This document shows positions 1 to 11,056 of a DNA stretch of 64,000 bases, piece by piece. The position numbers and the translations under genes were made by a program. Every line of letters starts with the position of its first letter. The first letter of the stretch is position 1. This DNA is from Uloborus plumipes (lineage: Eukaryota > Arthropoda > Arachnida > Araneae > Uloboridae), in the NCBI GenBank assembly GCA_038373865.1, contig JAXGGA010001063.1, forward strand, positions 51,001 to 115,000. Direction: 5' to 3'. A model generated the notes under the pieces. It was not told where the DNA came from, ran no database searches, and saw only the letters and a program-made list of their open reading frames with translations.

Positions 1-1707
1 TGTATGTAGAATCTCATTCCGCATTAAGCCACGATTATGAATTCGACATTCATTAATTCCTGGTGAACTTCAAAATACACTATGTGTTTTGTAGGCACAC
101 GAAACAGTTTAAACTTGTAAACGAAGCATGAAACTTTTCATTCTTTTTTGCGAGAATTTCTTTCCCTCTTCTTTCTTTTATTTAGTTAGAATATGCTACG
201 AAGGATAATTTTAAAATTTCTGCAGATACGTCAGTAAAAGTAATTGCTCAGAAAACTTTATTTTTGATTTTCTATTTCAATGCACTCTGTGAATCTGCTA
301 ATATAAATGTTCTGCAGAAAATCCGTCAAAGAAAAGGATTAATAATAATTTAGAATTCCGTTTGAAATTTCTCCGATATTTTGCACGATAGAATTATTTT
401 TCAAAATGCAATCTTTGAAAAATGTACATCTAGTTCTATTAATAGAGAACTAGAATTTTCTAAATTGCATTAAATATTTAATTGTAAAATTTTAATTTGA
501 CCTTCTAAGTAAAATTTCATCGCTAATAAGTCTGACGTGAATGAAAATACGTTTTGAAAACGAAGAACTTTTTTTAAGCTAATGAAACTCACTTACTTGT
601 TACAAAAATCCAAATAATGTCAGTAGAAAATAAACACTGAAGCAAAAGTAAAAAAAAAAAATATTTCACCGCTGTCACTATATAACATTCTTATTCAGTT
701 GACAAAACGAAATTGACACGGAGAGCAAACACAGCACAAAAGAGGAGTTAAGATTGTTTATAATTCCAAGATCAAACGGCGCGAAAAACAAAATTGTATC
801 GGCGCTCAGCGCAAGAAGTCTTGTTATCGGCTTGATTGCAGTATTCGATGAATCACGTGAATAATAAAATAAAATGTACACATCGCAAACTGTCGATGCA
901 CACAATATGCCTGTGTTTTGCCCCCAAAAGGTGCTCGTGGAACCTTATTAATGTTTTGCCTTTTTCTACAGTTTTCTAAATTACAGCAAGGTAGCGTATT
1001 CGAGCTCTGGAGTTGCGAATAGAAACCGTGATCGAACAACATTAAAATTAATAAATGGACAACTGACCGATCGCTTTTGAAAAATTCGTCTGAACAACAG
1101 CAACAATAAAAATAAATTAATCGATTAAATTTATGAGCCTATTTTACAGCAGCATTTTTTATTTATCGTTTGGCAAATTTAGCTTATGCTCGATCGTAAT
1201 GTTATTTTTCAAGAAATGTAATCCAGCACCAAAAAACTATAAGGCGCTGTAGCCACTGTCCAATGGCGGCAGTAATAGGTACAACAAATATATGCTATAA
1301 CGTATAAAGGTCCTTTAAGCTTAGTGAATGACAGTAATTTTTATTCTTATGTATAGTTTTTTGATTTTCATTCTTTTGAAATGATTTTTTAAAGTCTTGT
1401 TCATATTCTGGCTCATGTGGAAAGAATCGAGAAATCAAGAAGCATAATTAAACTTCAGAAATTAATGCAAATCACATAGTAAGTTATTTTCAATCAACCA
1501 TTTCCACGATGATTAATTCGATGTTCATCAATTCTTAATGAACTTCGAACTACATTATTAAATTTTATTTCTAAAACTATTGAATCAATTTATTTTATTT
1601 CTCTCTAAATTCCAAACACTCTCGCTCAGCGACAGATTTTACATTCGTTTTGCGATAATGATTTCCAGAATATTTTTACATTCTGTTCATTCCTATTAGA
1701 TAAGTAG
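1..1707. repeat. Old degenerate tandem duplication
   Basis: No gene seen. Bases near 15-130 resemble 1480-1600 (shared blocks such as CACGAT, AATTCGA, GAACTTC in order). Bases 834-1040 resemble 8900-9090 in the same direction (shared GAATCACGT, ATGCACACAATAT, TGTTTTACC/GCC, GTAGCRTATTCGAG). The simplest reading is two diverged tandem copies of a 1.1-1.5 kb unit, the second broken at 1708 by a 7-kb insertion and resumed at 8705. Confidence 0.5.
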
Positions 1708-2080
1708 TAGGGTATACCGACCAGTGAATGACCACCACCCAGTGAATGACCACTTCGCAGTATTTCTTAAAAAATAAGGTTCTAAATTATTTTTTTTTAG
1801 AGAAATTGACTTCAATAGCTTTCTTCCTTCAAATTCTGAGCTATCTGATACCTGATTGGTTATTTTGGTCATGTATTTTTCTAGTAAAAAATTATAGAAT
1901 GTTTACAGCCTTGCGCCATTTCTTTTTCTGTTCTAAAATAATAAGGATGGTTTTGTGTATACAACTACTTTGATTCGTATTAATTGTATTTATAAATTAA
2001 TTTTTTTAAATTATACAAAAGAATCATTTAGTATGTATATTCGGGGTATGATTTTAATTGTTTCAATCTTTATAGAATAT

Positions 2081-3001
2081 TGTTACAAATCTTGTAAATA
2101 GTTGTTGTTTTTCCTGCCTTGCATCATTTTCATTAGTTTTGGTTTTATCTGACGTCATGTTGCAAAAGAGTCTGAAGATATCACTTTTATCATCTGTATA
2201 CCGGCCCTGAAACACTTTGTAGTTTTTACACTTGCCCTAACTTTGATAAGCATGAAGACATTTTTCGCTCGGAGTGGTTTTTTTTTTCTTTTTATTGCTA
2301 GAACTTTCTCAATGGATTATTTCAAGTTATGAATAAACAGAATACTCCAGATTTTACTAGAATGTTGTCGGGAATTCGTTGCGTGTATAAATAGCTGGCC
2401 TTGAGCACAAGTCAGTTAGGCAGGGATTCAAGTGAAACAGCACTGCGATCGCTTCGAATTGCAATCGCTACTGGAAGTGAATTACATTATCATCAACTTA
2501 AATTGGCATGACGTCACTACGGGTGGAGCCAATAAGAGCTCACTAGCACTCAGCGATCTCCTCTTATTCGCCAAGTAGGCTGTGACGTTTTATCTAGCTC
2601 GTTTTTCATAGGCAAACGTCACGCTGACGTCACGATGTTTTTATCAAGAAACGTTCTAATGTAATTCATTTCCAGTCGCGATTGTAATTTGCGATTGCCT
2701 GTTTCACTTGAATCCCTGCCTTAGTTGTTTTCAGATTTGATATGGTGACTCGTTTTTATTCGCTTGGGCGGATGTTTGTTTTGCTTTTGTAATTTCTTAA
2801 TTACTGTTCACATTAGATACGTGGTGCTGAATTACTGTTGAGAGTACAGTGTACTGTTTTGCTACCTAATTGCTGGATGTTTAGCAATTGTTTCCTGCTC
2901 ATATTGTAAATAGTGTACATACTTGTAAATAAATTTTTAGTTATTTCCTCAAGATTGGAATGATCATTTAAGAAAGTTGAAGGTGCTACGGACTCGTTAC
3001 A
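2081..3001 (+). repeat. 5' LTR
   Basis: Matches the 3' LTR apart from a 302-bp insertion and one TTA copy. It contains a TATA box (TATAAATA, 2385-2392) with a start-like GTCAGTTA about 25 bases on, and an AATAAA-type signal near 2927 in GTAAATAAATTTTT. Confidence 0.95.
2419..2720. mobile_element. MITE, PIF/Harbinger-like (TTA target site), inside the 5' LTR
   Basis: 302 bp absent from the 3' LTR. Termini GGCAGGGATTCAAGTGAAAC and its inverse are perfect at the tips, and the similarity continues inward (GCGATCG..., TGTAATTC...). TTA is duplicated at 2416-2418 and 2721-2723. A 3-bp TTA duplication fits PIF/Harbinger. It has no ORF. Two TGACGTCA-type palindromes lie inside. Confidence 0.9.
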
Positions 3002-3005
3002 ATTT

Positions 3006-3023
3006 TGGCGCCCAACGTGGGGC
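3006..3023 (+). other. Primer binding site, tRNA-Lys
   Basis: TGGCGCCCAACGTGGGGC starts four bases after the LTR. It is complementary to the 3' end of arthropod tRNA-Lys(CUU) as I recall that tRNA (ending GCCCCACGUUGGGCGCCA). Confidence 0.85.
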
Positions 3024-3098
3024 ATCTTCAAGGACTTTCTTGGAATTATCTGTGAACTTGGACTTTTCTTCCTAAGGACTTTTTGACTTCGGAATTTT

Positions 3099-4292
3099 AT
3101 GGTGATTACTCGAGCAATGGATGAACAACTGAAACAACTCCTTGATGCGATAAACGCTGTTAAAAGTGACCTCAAGAATGATATGGCGACTCTGGCTACT
3201 AATCAAGAACAATTAAAGAATGAGCTGCCTACTAATCAAGAACAATTAAAAAATGATCTGGCTACTAATCAAGAACAATTAAAGAATGAGCTGGCTACTA
3301 ATCAAGAACAATTAAAAAAGGATCTAGCTGAAGAAATTAAAAGCGATCTAACGTCAATGAAAAGTTTGGTGGAAAGTAAATTTACCAATATGGAAAATAA
3401 AGTGGAGGCTCTAGAAGAGAAAGTTGACAGCGTTGAAGATCGAATCATCACAGTAGAAAATCATGTGGAAAAGAAAATTAAAGAACTTGAATCGAAATTA
3501 TCAGCATCCTCCAACAACTCAAGTGACTGTGTAGCTGCAGCTGGAACTTCTCGCCCATCCATCAAACTGGCCACGTTCGACGGGAAGACCTCGTGGAATA
3601 TTTACAAGAAGCAGTTCCTCATCGTTGCAGAAGCAAATTCCTGGGACTCTTCCACGAAAGCCTGTCACCTTGCAGCCTCACTGAGAGGGGATGCAGCTGA
3701 TATACTACAGACCTTCCCAGAGGACAAGCACCGTGACTTCGAAGCCTTATCATCGGCCTTGGAGCTTCGCTTTGGCGAATCCTGCCAAAAAGAATTCAGC
3801 CAACTTCAGCTCAAATCCCGACTCCAGAGGGCTGGAGAGACTTTGCAAGTTGAGAGGCTTTCCCATCTCGCCTTCTCGGACTGTCCTTCGGGTGTTCGCG
3901 ATAGCCTGGCCCTGAACTACTTCATAGATGGAGTGCGAAATCCAGAAATTCAGACGGCTCTCCGGATGGCGGACATTAAAGATCTTAAATCCGGTTTGGT
4001 CTACGCAATGAAGTTCGAGGCTGCACAGCAAACATCCCGCAAGGATCGCCATTCAATCAGGGGCGTGGAAGTGAGCGCCCAGGATTCGAACTCAACTCGC
4101 TTCTCGGAAATTGAGCAACAAATCAAGGAGATCTCGGGGACCCTGAAGAAGATTACGGCTCGCAAGGACCAAAGTAGACAACCGCTGAAGTGCTGGAAAT
4201 GTGGCGGTGAGGGCCACGTACGAAGGAACTGCGAAGCCCGCCAAGAAACAGGAGAGAAGAGCACCTCTCCCTCTCCAGCCCAGGAAAACTAA
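3099..4292 (+). CDS. Gag-like polyprotein of the Ty3/gypsy element
   Basis: 397 codons opening 97 bases after the LTR. Residues about 1-150 are coiled-coil rich and hold four 11-residue repeats of the form ATNQEQLKNEL (33-bp DNA repeats near 3195-3330). The middle (about 155-290) resembles the capsid region of gypsy Gags (DGKTSWNIYKKQFL, then SLRGDAADIL). A single CX2CX4HX4C zinc knuckle, CWKCGGEGHVRRNC, lies near residues 364-377 and would bind RNA. The 3' end overlaps the protease frame, which is in a different frame, so Pol was probably made by frameshifting. The frame is intact, consistent with a young copy. Confidence 0.92.
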   Translation: MVITRAMDEQLKQLLDAINAVKSDLKNDMATLATNQEQLKNELPTNQEQLKNDLATNQEQLKNELATNQEQLKKDLAEEIKSDLTSMKSLVESKFTNMENKVEALEEKVDSVEDRIITVENHVEKKIKELESKLSASSNNSSDCVAAAGTSRPSIKLATFDGKTSWNIYKKQFLIVAEANSWDSSTKACHLAASLRGDAADILQTFPEDKHRDFEALSSALELRFGESCQKEFSQLQLKSRLQRAGETLQVERLSHLAFSDCPSGVRDSLALNYFIDGVRNPEIQTALRMADIKDLKSGLVYAMKFEAAQQTSRKDRHSIRGVEVSAQDSNSTRFSEIEQQIKEISGTLKKITARKDQSRQPLKCWKCGGEGHVRRNCEARQETGEKSTSPSPAQEN

Positions 4293-4602
4293 GCAATGGC
4301 AATCTCGCGGGGCGGAGGTGGGGCCAAATTGGAATGAACACCATCCCAAAGTTTTTCAGATTTCCTCAAGAAGTGGCGGCTGCAACGGACTCTTCATTTA
4401 CGCATATGTGAATGGGTTTCCCTGCGAAATGATTGTGGACACAGGAGCCAACGTTACCATCATTAAGACTGATGTGGCTCGTCAATTTGGACTCACGATC
4501 TTATGGACGCCGCCCTGCGTTACTCTCCAAACTGTGACAGGTGACAAAATCGAGATTGGAGGAAAAGTGAACTTAGAAATAATGTTCGGGAGTGCCACTT
4601 AC
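4293..4602 (+). pseudogene. Aspartic protease fragment of Pol
   Basis: Open in the +1 frame relative to Gag, from the overlap near 4201. It contains the retropepsin signature FPCEMIVDTGANVTII, with the catalytic Asp in DTG, then LEIMFGSATY. The frame stops at 4618-4620, just after the deletion junction near 4602. Everything that should follow (reverse transcriptase, RNase H and the N-terminal part of integrase) is missing. Broken by deletion. Confidence 0.85.
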
Positions 4603-4604
4603 CT

Positions 4605-5275
4605 TCCTTGTTTCCATTGACTATTTTACCAAGTGGCCCGAAGCATATTCCATTCCGGATCAAGAAGCTACCACTGTAGCAGAGACTCTAGTCCAGCATT
4701 GGATCTCGAGATATGGGACACCCTTGCAGATCCATTCCGATCAGGGGAGAAACTTCATCTCTGCTGTATTTAAGGGCTTATGTAAAATCCTCAAAATTGA
4801 GAAAACTCGAACGACGTCACTACACCCACAATCGGACGGCATGGTGGAGAGATTTAACAGGACAATCCTTAATAATCTCTTGCTTATGGTCTCCAAAAAT
4901 CAACAGGATTGGGACAAGAAGCTCCTTCCAGATGCGCCTTCATCGCCTGAGGAGTACGTCCAGGATCTCCAGGCCCGGTTGGAGGACGTTCATCACTTCG
5001 CACGGGAGCGAATCAACATCGCGACGGAGAAGATGAAGACCCGATACGACACAAGGTCCACTGGTCATGACTTTCAAGAAGGTGACAAGGTGTGGCTCTG
5101 GAATCCCATCCGACGTAAAGGTCTATCACCCAAATTGCAGTCGCATTGGGATGGACCCTACACAGTCCTCCACCGGCTGAACGACGTCGTAGTGAGGATC
5201 CAGAAGTCATCACATTCCAAATCTAGAGTTGTACATTATGATCGGCTAGCCCCATACTATGGCCATAGTTCGTAA
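4605..5275 (+). pseudogene. Integrase, C-terminal two thirds, of Pol
   Basis: The frame carries the D,D35E core: SIDYFTKWPEAY (first Asp), HSDQGRNF (second Asp), and GMVERFNR (Glu, exactly 35 residues after the second Asp). The zinc-binding N terminus is gone. The text jumps from QQDWDKKLL to PDAPSSPEEYV, where related integrases have about 35-45 more residues, so a second, smaller deletion is likely near 4927. The C-terminal part (GDKVWLWNP to VVHYDRLAPYY) is the usual beta-barrel tail. It is out of frame with the protease. Confidence 0.9.
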
Positions 5276-5485
5276 AATAAATCTAAAGCTACCATGGTAA
5301 TTTTTTTGTAAATAACTTTTGCTTTTAATTGTCTGTAATATTACTTCATCAATGTTATTATTTCTTTCATGTTCTCATTGTTATTGTTTATCATGTTTAT
5401 AATTGGTCATCATGTAATGTGTGCACCTGTAAATTTTCCCTTGCTTCCTTTCTGGGGATTGTACTGCCCGGGACGTGCAGTCCTT

Positions 5486-5496
5486 GGGAAGGGGGC
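5486..5496 (+). other. Polypurine tract
   Basis: GGGAAGGGGGC immediately before the 3' LTR, the expected place for plus-strand priming. Confidence 0.8.
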
Positions 5497-5498
5497 AA

Positions 5499-6113
5499 TG
5501 TTACAAATCTTGTAAATAGTTGTTGTTTTTCCTGCCTTGCATCATTTTCATTAGTTTTGGTTTTATCTGACGTCATGTTGCAAAAGTATCTGAAGATATC
5601 ACTTTTATCATCTGTATACCGGCCCTGAAACACTTTGTAGTTTTTACACTTGCCCTAACTTTGATAAGCATGAAGACATTTTTCGCTGGGAGTGGTTTTT
5701 TTTTCTTTTTATTGCTAGAACTTTCTCAATGGATTATTTCAAGTTATGAATAAACAGAATACTCCAGATTTTACTAGAATGTTGTCGGGAATTCGTTGCG
5801 TGTATAAATAGCTGGCCTTGAGCACAAGTCAGTTAGTTGTTTTCAGATTTGATCTGGTGACTCGTTTTTATTCGCTTGGGCGGATGTTTGTATTGCTTTT
5901 GTAATTTCTTAATTACTGTTCACGTTAGATACGTGGTGCTGAATTACTGTTGAGAGTACAGTGTACTGTTTTGCTACCTAATTGCTGGATGTTTAGCAAT
6001 TGTTTCCTGCTCATATTGTAAATAGTGTACATACTTGTAAATAAATTTTTAGTTATTTCCTCATGATTGGAATGATCATTTAAGAAAGTTGAAGGTGCTA
6101 CGGACTCGTTACA
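5499..6113 (+). repeat. 3' LTR
   Basis: 615 bp, TG...CA ends, without the MITE found in the 5' LTR. TATA box at 5803-5810. Confidence 0.95.
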
Positions 6114-6299
6114 ATATGTAGATTTTAGATTTACGGCGTGTTCACTCACTGGGTCAGAAAAACTCTGAAAAGCCAGTGAATGACCAGCTGTTCATTCACT
6201 GGGATTTTAATGTTGTTTTGAAAAAGTTAAAGAAAACTACTGCGGTTTTTATTGCTTTAATTCATCTTGCACATTAACAGCTGAGCATACAGAAAACCT

Positions 6300-6450
6300 C
6301 TTAGAGCGGTCAACTCTACTAAGCGGAGACCCCTCTTAACGTTCAATTTTTCGTGGCACGGATATTTTGCCCAGGGGACCTAATGTTAAAATTTCCCCTT
6401 GCAGTGACAACCCCCCAACTCCTCTGAACGGCCACTGAGTTGTTCGTCAC
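6300..6450. mobile_element. pogo/Tigger-type terminus, solo
   Basis: After TA at 6298-6299 the sequence CAGAAAACCTCTTAGAGCGG and the following CTAAGCGGAGACCCCTCTTA have the form of pogo/Tigger ends. No partner end was found nearby. Confidence 0.45.
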
Positions 6451-6889
6451 TTCAGATTTTCAAAACATATATGGTCGCTTCCTGTTTTTAATCCTTTCGT
6501 CCCGTTTTTGACTGTCATCTTTAAAAGTAATGCCAAGCAATTCAGACAAAATTCGATATTTAGGTACGGTTGCCCAGAGAACCATCATGCGAATAGTGTA
6601 ATAATGCAAAAAGTCTAAATAGTTAGCAATCGAAAGAACATATCAAGACATCTTTTGGGGGGGGGGGATTTATTTGCCCTCGTCAGCCCAATGTCGAGAT
6701 ATAACTTTATAAAGTCTGGCGAAGTTTTTTAAAAAAGAGTTAACTTTAAAGACTTGTCGAGAAATTGATCACGCATTTTAACCGTTTGCATGTGCATGAC
6801 GACTATCTACAAATTACGTAAAAGATTTTTGCCGTTTTACACTGAAACTCGCTAAATTTGGAATCTTTTCAAAAACATGTCGGCAGATT

Positions 6890-7535
6890 TTGAAACCTTA
6901 CCTGCCACCAAGGCGGCTCGTGTAATCCGCCTGCGGCAGGTTGTTGATCACCGCCTTCGGCGGCGTACTTCGGGTTTTCAGTGAAGCACACGACTAGAAC
7001 AATTTCATTTTCAACAATGTACTTCGGGGGCTTCACGGTAGTCAGCATGGTGGCCTCTTGAACCGATGCATTTTATATTAGAAGAGGCTCGCTAAGAGCC
7101 TTTTTTGAGATTGACGTTTTCCTTCGGACCGAGTGTCAAAAAACTACCTAAGCTATTCGCTTTCCGTGCTTGACATTCCCGTCTACAAGCTACTTTTGTG
7201 TTGAAAATTTTTGACAAAGAGAGGGGTTGAGAATTAGAGGAAGCTTGGTCTTGGAAGGGAAGAACTAGAGGGAGAATTTAGCATTGTGCCAAATTCTCCC
7301 TTTGTTTCTTCCATTCGAATTTGCTCTTGCCCACGCAGACGTGCTTAAGAATTTACATTTTAATAAAAAGCTCTGCTTAATAAATTCGGACAATTATGTG
7401 AAGTAGCCAAACATAGAAACTTAAAATTTACGAATCTTTCTATACCTGGTTCGATGTTCAGTTCACTGACTTTCGGGAGAAGTTAGAAAAACATAGATTG
7501 GATACATACATACACTCAGTTTTTACAAAAAAATA
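6890..7535 (-). mobile_element. Diverged Helitron remnant
   Basis: GCGGCTCG- and GGCGGCG-rich text near 6910-6970, and 7441-7525 (ACCTGGTTCGATGTTCAG, ACTCAGTTTTTA) matches the 5' part of the Helitrons at 49406-52300, same orientation. The ends are blurred. Confidence 0.45.
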
Positions 7536-7834
7536 TTTTGATGACACTGTCACGAGGTCAAATAACTTTTGTGCGTAGCATTTTAGACATTTTACAGCAC
7601 ATATAAATAAATTGTAAACGTGGAGAATAGTTCTATCAAATGAAAGAAAATTGATGTAGTTTTATTAGCGTCTGTGATCTAAAATTGCACGAAACTGCAT
7701 GGAATGTGTGTGAAGAACAAACATACAATACAATAGTGCCACAGAGTAATAAAGTAAACACTTCAAACAGTTATTACCCCCACTTTGTCTCAGACTAATG
7801 CAAGAGCTGTTTTGCAGTATTCATCTTTTAAATA

Positions 7835-8312
7835 TCCACAATTTTAACATTATTCAGTGAATACTTCACTCAATATCGCCGAAAGCGCCAAATTAAAAAC
7901 AAATTCGAAAAAAAAAAAAAGCCATTTTTTGCCAATTTTGTCGCCAACATGGCGATATGTCACCAAGTTGGCGACGAAAAATTGGCGACCTGAAGTAAAG
8001 CGATCTATCAGCATGAGGTTGCTAAATTACAACATCCCGTTCACATGCGAAATTTCAATCTTCTACGCCACACAGTTTCTGAGTTATGCGAGATACATAA
8101 AACATGAATACATACCTACATACGTAGAAAGCCGTCATGTATTTTTCTGTTGTCCATACGTTCGTAGGTACAAATGCATGTGCCAAATAGGCCGAAAAAA
8201 CTACTCAGCATTCATTAATGCGTGATTAAAAAAACATTTTAGATCGAAAATTGAGAGGAAGTTTTTCCGCGATTACAATACTACCTTTACGATGTAAAAG
8301 GAAGTTCGAATG
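7835..8312 (-). repeat. Dispersed repeat, ACTTCC-ended family, copy 1
   Basis: Inverted relative to the copy at 44479-45223. Shared features: TTCAGTGAATA tail, several GCCAAGTTGGCGAC-type hairpin words, poly-A/T stretch, TACCTACATAC/GTATGTA words, and an end of the form CCTTTACGATGTAAAAGGAAGT. No coding capacity seen. Confidence 0.6.
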
Positions 8313-8706
8313 AATAAATAAATAACCCGAAATGTAATACATAAATAAACACTAAAAGTAATGGATCACTACATGCCATATAAAAATATACAAAAGTGAA
8401 AATATCTAAAACCAACTTCAAGTATTTCTAACTCAAAATTTAAGGTGGTCATTCACTGGTCAAATTAGTGGTCATTCATTGGGTCAGAGGTGGTCATTCT
8501 CTGGGTCTTTGCGCCATTTTTCCTTCGAACACCCCCAAAAGCCGGAAGCGGTACCTTTCAAGTTCCATCATTTTTTTTTTACGTATTTACATAGATCAAT
8601 AAAACTATTTAAACTATCACGAACAAACTATTACAGTATTTAAAATTACTACGATTTTTTAAAAATGAAATTTTGCTTAAGTTCATTCACTGGTCTGTCT
8701 ACCCTA

Positions 8707-9526
8707 GTAGTTAGTAGTAGTATCAGGTTAGTTAAATTAATTATTTTTGAATTGCGTGAAGGTGAAAGATCTAATTCGGTCAGCTAATGCAGATCTGTCT
8801 TTCGAACTTTAGGTAAAAACTCATATCTATTCAAATTCACTCAAAACAAAGTAAACAAAAAAAAATTTACTCACGGTTATATTAGATATTTATTGTATTG
8901 CGGATGATGATTCGAACAATGAATCACGTAAATAAAAAAATACATATTACAAACTATCTATGCACACAATATACTTTCGTTTTACTCCGAAAAGGTAAGC
9001 GTGGAATACAATGTTTTACCTTTTTCGGTAGTTTGTAAATCACCGCTAGGTAGCATATTCGAGTTCTGGATTTGCGAATTGAAAATAATTTCATCTTTTT
9101 CTCTCGAGAATACTGACACGGAAAATAAATAAAGGTTTAAATTTTATTGTCTTTAACTTCAAAAACATTTCTTCTGTTTAATGAAATTTAAGCATCATTA
9201 TCGATCTTGAACAATAAATTTGAGTAAGAATGGTCAAAGAGTTAATTATGAGCATAGGAGTGCATTACTAAAATACTTTTAATTGAATATTTACAGACGT
9301 ATTAGCTTAAAAGGATGTGAAATTAAAAGAATGTCAAATAATTGCAAAAAACATCATAGAAGCTAAGAATGAGAAAACCAATAAAACTGCGATCGATGAA
9401 AAATAGCAATGTCAGTTCATTAAAAAAAAAAAAAAAAAAATTTAAATACTTAAATGTATAGAAAAATCACTTTTGATTTCTGAGAAACAGTATCATAATA
9501 AATCGCAGTGTAGATAAAAACTTATA
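8707..9526. repeat. Continuation of the old tandem duplication; no gene
   Basis: 8900-9090 is the diverged partner of 834-1040. The rest is AT-rich and unassigned, with an A18 run near 9423. Confidence 0.45.
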
Positions 9527-9848
9527 CAGTAGACACTCGTTACAACGACCACGCATTATAAAGACCATTCCATTATAATGGCTTGCACGACAATTCCCTT
9601 TATCCCTATGTTTTCTATGTTAATTTTCTTTCGGTATAACGACCTTTCTTTGTCATGTAATCCGATATAGCAACCGAATTCAGCCGACACTATTTCCGGC
9701 ATTTTTCCAAATATTTTCTAAATTGTTAACTTGAAATAACCGTAATTATTGTTTTACGGAGAAAGTGCATGGAATCTTTAGTGCTCAGGGCAACTTTGAC
9801 AGAGAGAGGGAAGAAATTAATGCATTGGTTGAAAAAATAGCTTCTAAG

Positions 9849-11056
9849 TAGAGATGGAACGAAGCTTCGGCCGGGCCGAAGCTTCGGTTAGGCCGAAGCA
9901 TGAGTTGTGATTCGGCCGCTTCGACTGCTTCGGCCTGAAATTTATGCAGCGAATGAAAGACAAGTAAAAAAGAATGCATGATAGGGTAAGTGCTCCAGTA
10001 GTCGGCCACAATGACAAAAACTCCTCATAAATAGTACATTTTTAATTCAAAATCAGATATGATGCATTCACATATTCATGTACTTATCCTCAATCATCAA
10101 CCAGTGGCAGTTAAGTTTCGGGTACTTTTTCTTGAATTAGTAATGAGTCATTTCATTTTGAATGGTGTGCCCGTCATCCAAGATTGCGATTCTGCTTATT
10201 TTTCAGGTACGATGATTCTGTGGCCGACTACAGATGCATTTACTAGTGTTGACAACAGTCGGGCAACAGTTTGGATTTTAACATAATTTTTTTTTAAATT
10301 TCTGAAACAAGTAGATGATTCACAATCAGAAAGGTTCATCCTAAAGTATTACCATGTTTTTGTTACTGTATTGAAGTACTGAAAGTTCTAAGTTAGCCAA
10401 GATCAACAAAAGATCTCTTAAATGGCCGACTACTAGTGCTTTTACCCTACTATTTTTTTCGAATTCACCAAAAACTGAAGCATTTTGCATTAAGAATATT
10501 AAGATAAATATATAACACAACGTAAATAGTAGTAGATTGGGTAGATCTATGGTATAATACATGATCATATCAGTTGTTTTATTATAAAACATCAACTGAA
10601 CTGCAAACTGAGCTTTTCATGTTCCAAGTAGAGCTTCCTAGCTTCATACTACTAATTTTCAATACAAAAATAGTAATGTCGTCTTTTCTTGTACTAGCAG
10701 TACAAAGCAAAACAAAACAAGAAAACTTTTATTTAGTGAAATTAATTTAAGAATGACTCAGTAAGCTGAAAATGTTGTGTAATACTGAGAACATTAAAAT
10801 AAAAACAACCAAAATAAAAAAAAACTTTAATTAATGAAATCAATTTAAGAATGCCACAGTAAACTGAAAATATTGTGTAACGCTAAGAATATTAAAACAT
10901 ATGGAGAAAAGTATAAAACTATACGCATTTATTATGCATTTAATCCAAAACTTCAATATGTGCGCCAGCCGAAGCTCCGGCCGAAGCTTCGGCCATTAGT
11001 TGGCCGAAGCTTCGGTATTCGGCGCTTCGGCCAAATGCCGCTTCGTTCCATCTCTA
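9849..11056 (+). mobile_element. hAT element with CCGAAGCTTCGG palindromes
   Basis: Termini TAGAGATGGAACGAAGC and its inverse; perfect 8-bp target duplication CTTCTAAG (9841-9848, 11057-11064). Both ends hold several copies of the palindrome CCGAAGCTTCGG. A smaller element sits at 9984-10447. No transposase found. Related 3' parts lie at 18934-19478 and about 39560-39661. Confidence 0.9.
9984..10447. mobile_element. TA-flanked motif-repeat DNA element (family 4)
   Basis: Ends GGGTAAGTGCTCCAGTAGTC and, inverted, GGGTAAAAGCACTAGTAGTC, each continuing GGCC and flanked by TA (9982-9983, 10448-10449). The inner motif GTAGTCGGCC recurs inverted near 10222 and loosely near 10257. 464 bp, no transposase. 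Confidence 0.8.

Larger units (their letters stand above)
2081..6113 (+). mobile_element. Ty3/gypsy LTR retrotransposon, internally deleted
   Basis: Two LTRs (2081-3001 with a MITE inside, and 5499-6113) both start TGTTACAAAT and end CGTTACA. The flanks share ATAT (AATAT if the end is read one base earlier), a 4-5 bp target duplication. In order: LTR, tRNA-Lys-type primer site, Gag with a zinc knuckle, protease, integrase, polypurine tract, LTR. Reverse transcriptase and RNase H are absent, so the copy cannot move by itself. The LTRs differ by about 7 substitutions and one T-run length in some 615 aligned bases, which indicates recent insertion. Confidence 0.95.
1710..8704. mobile_element. 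TA-flanked motif-repeat DNA element (family 3), host of a large nest
   Basis: Inverted termini: 5' GGGTATACCGACCAGTGA, 3' complement GGGTAGACAGACCAGTGA, each continuing ATGAMC and flanked by TA (or TAGTA; the site is ambiguous). The inner half of the terminus, CCAGTGAATGACC, recurs near 1737, 6173, 8446, 8469 and 8680, and in inverted or looser form near 6140, 6189 and 8490. Most of its present length is later insertions: an LTR element, a pogo end, a Helitron remnant and another dispersed repeat. No transposase was found, so it is non-autonomous or decayed. Confidence 0.7.

Noticed and set aside
2813..3175. 120-codon minus-strand open frame over the LTR end
   Set aside because: It lies across the LTR, primer site and Gag start on the opposite strand. 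The same text recurs in the 3' LTR; it is a shadow ORF.
9982..10449. piggyBac or Polinton origin for the GGGT-ended elements
   Set aside because: The target site is TA, not TTAA or a 6-bp duplication, and the only protein trace in the group is pogo-type.
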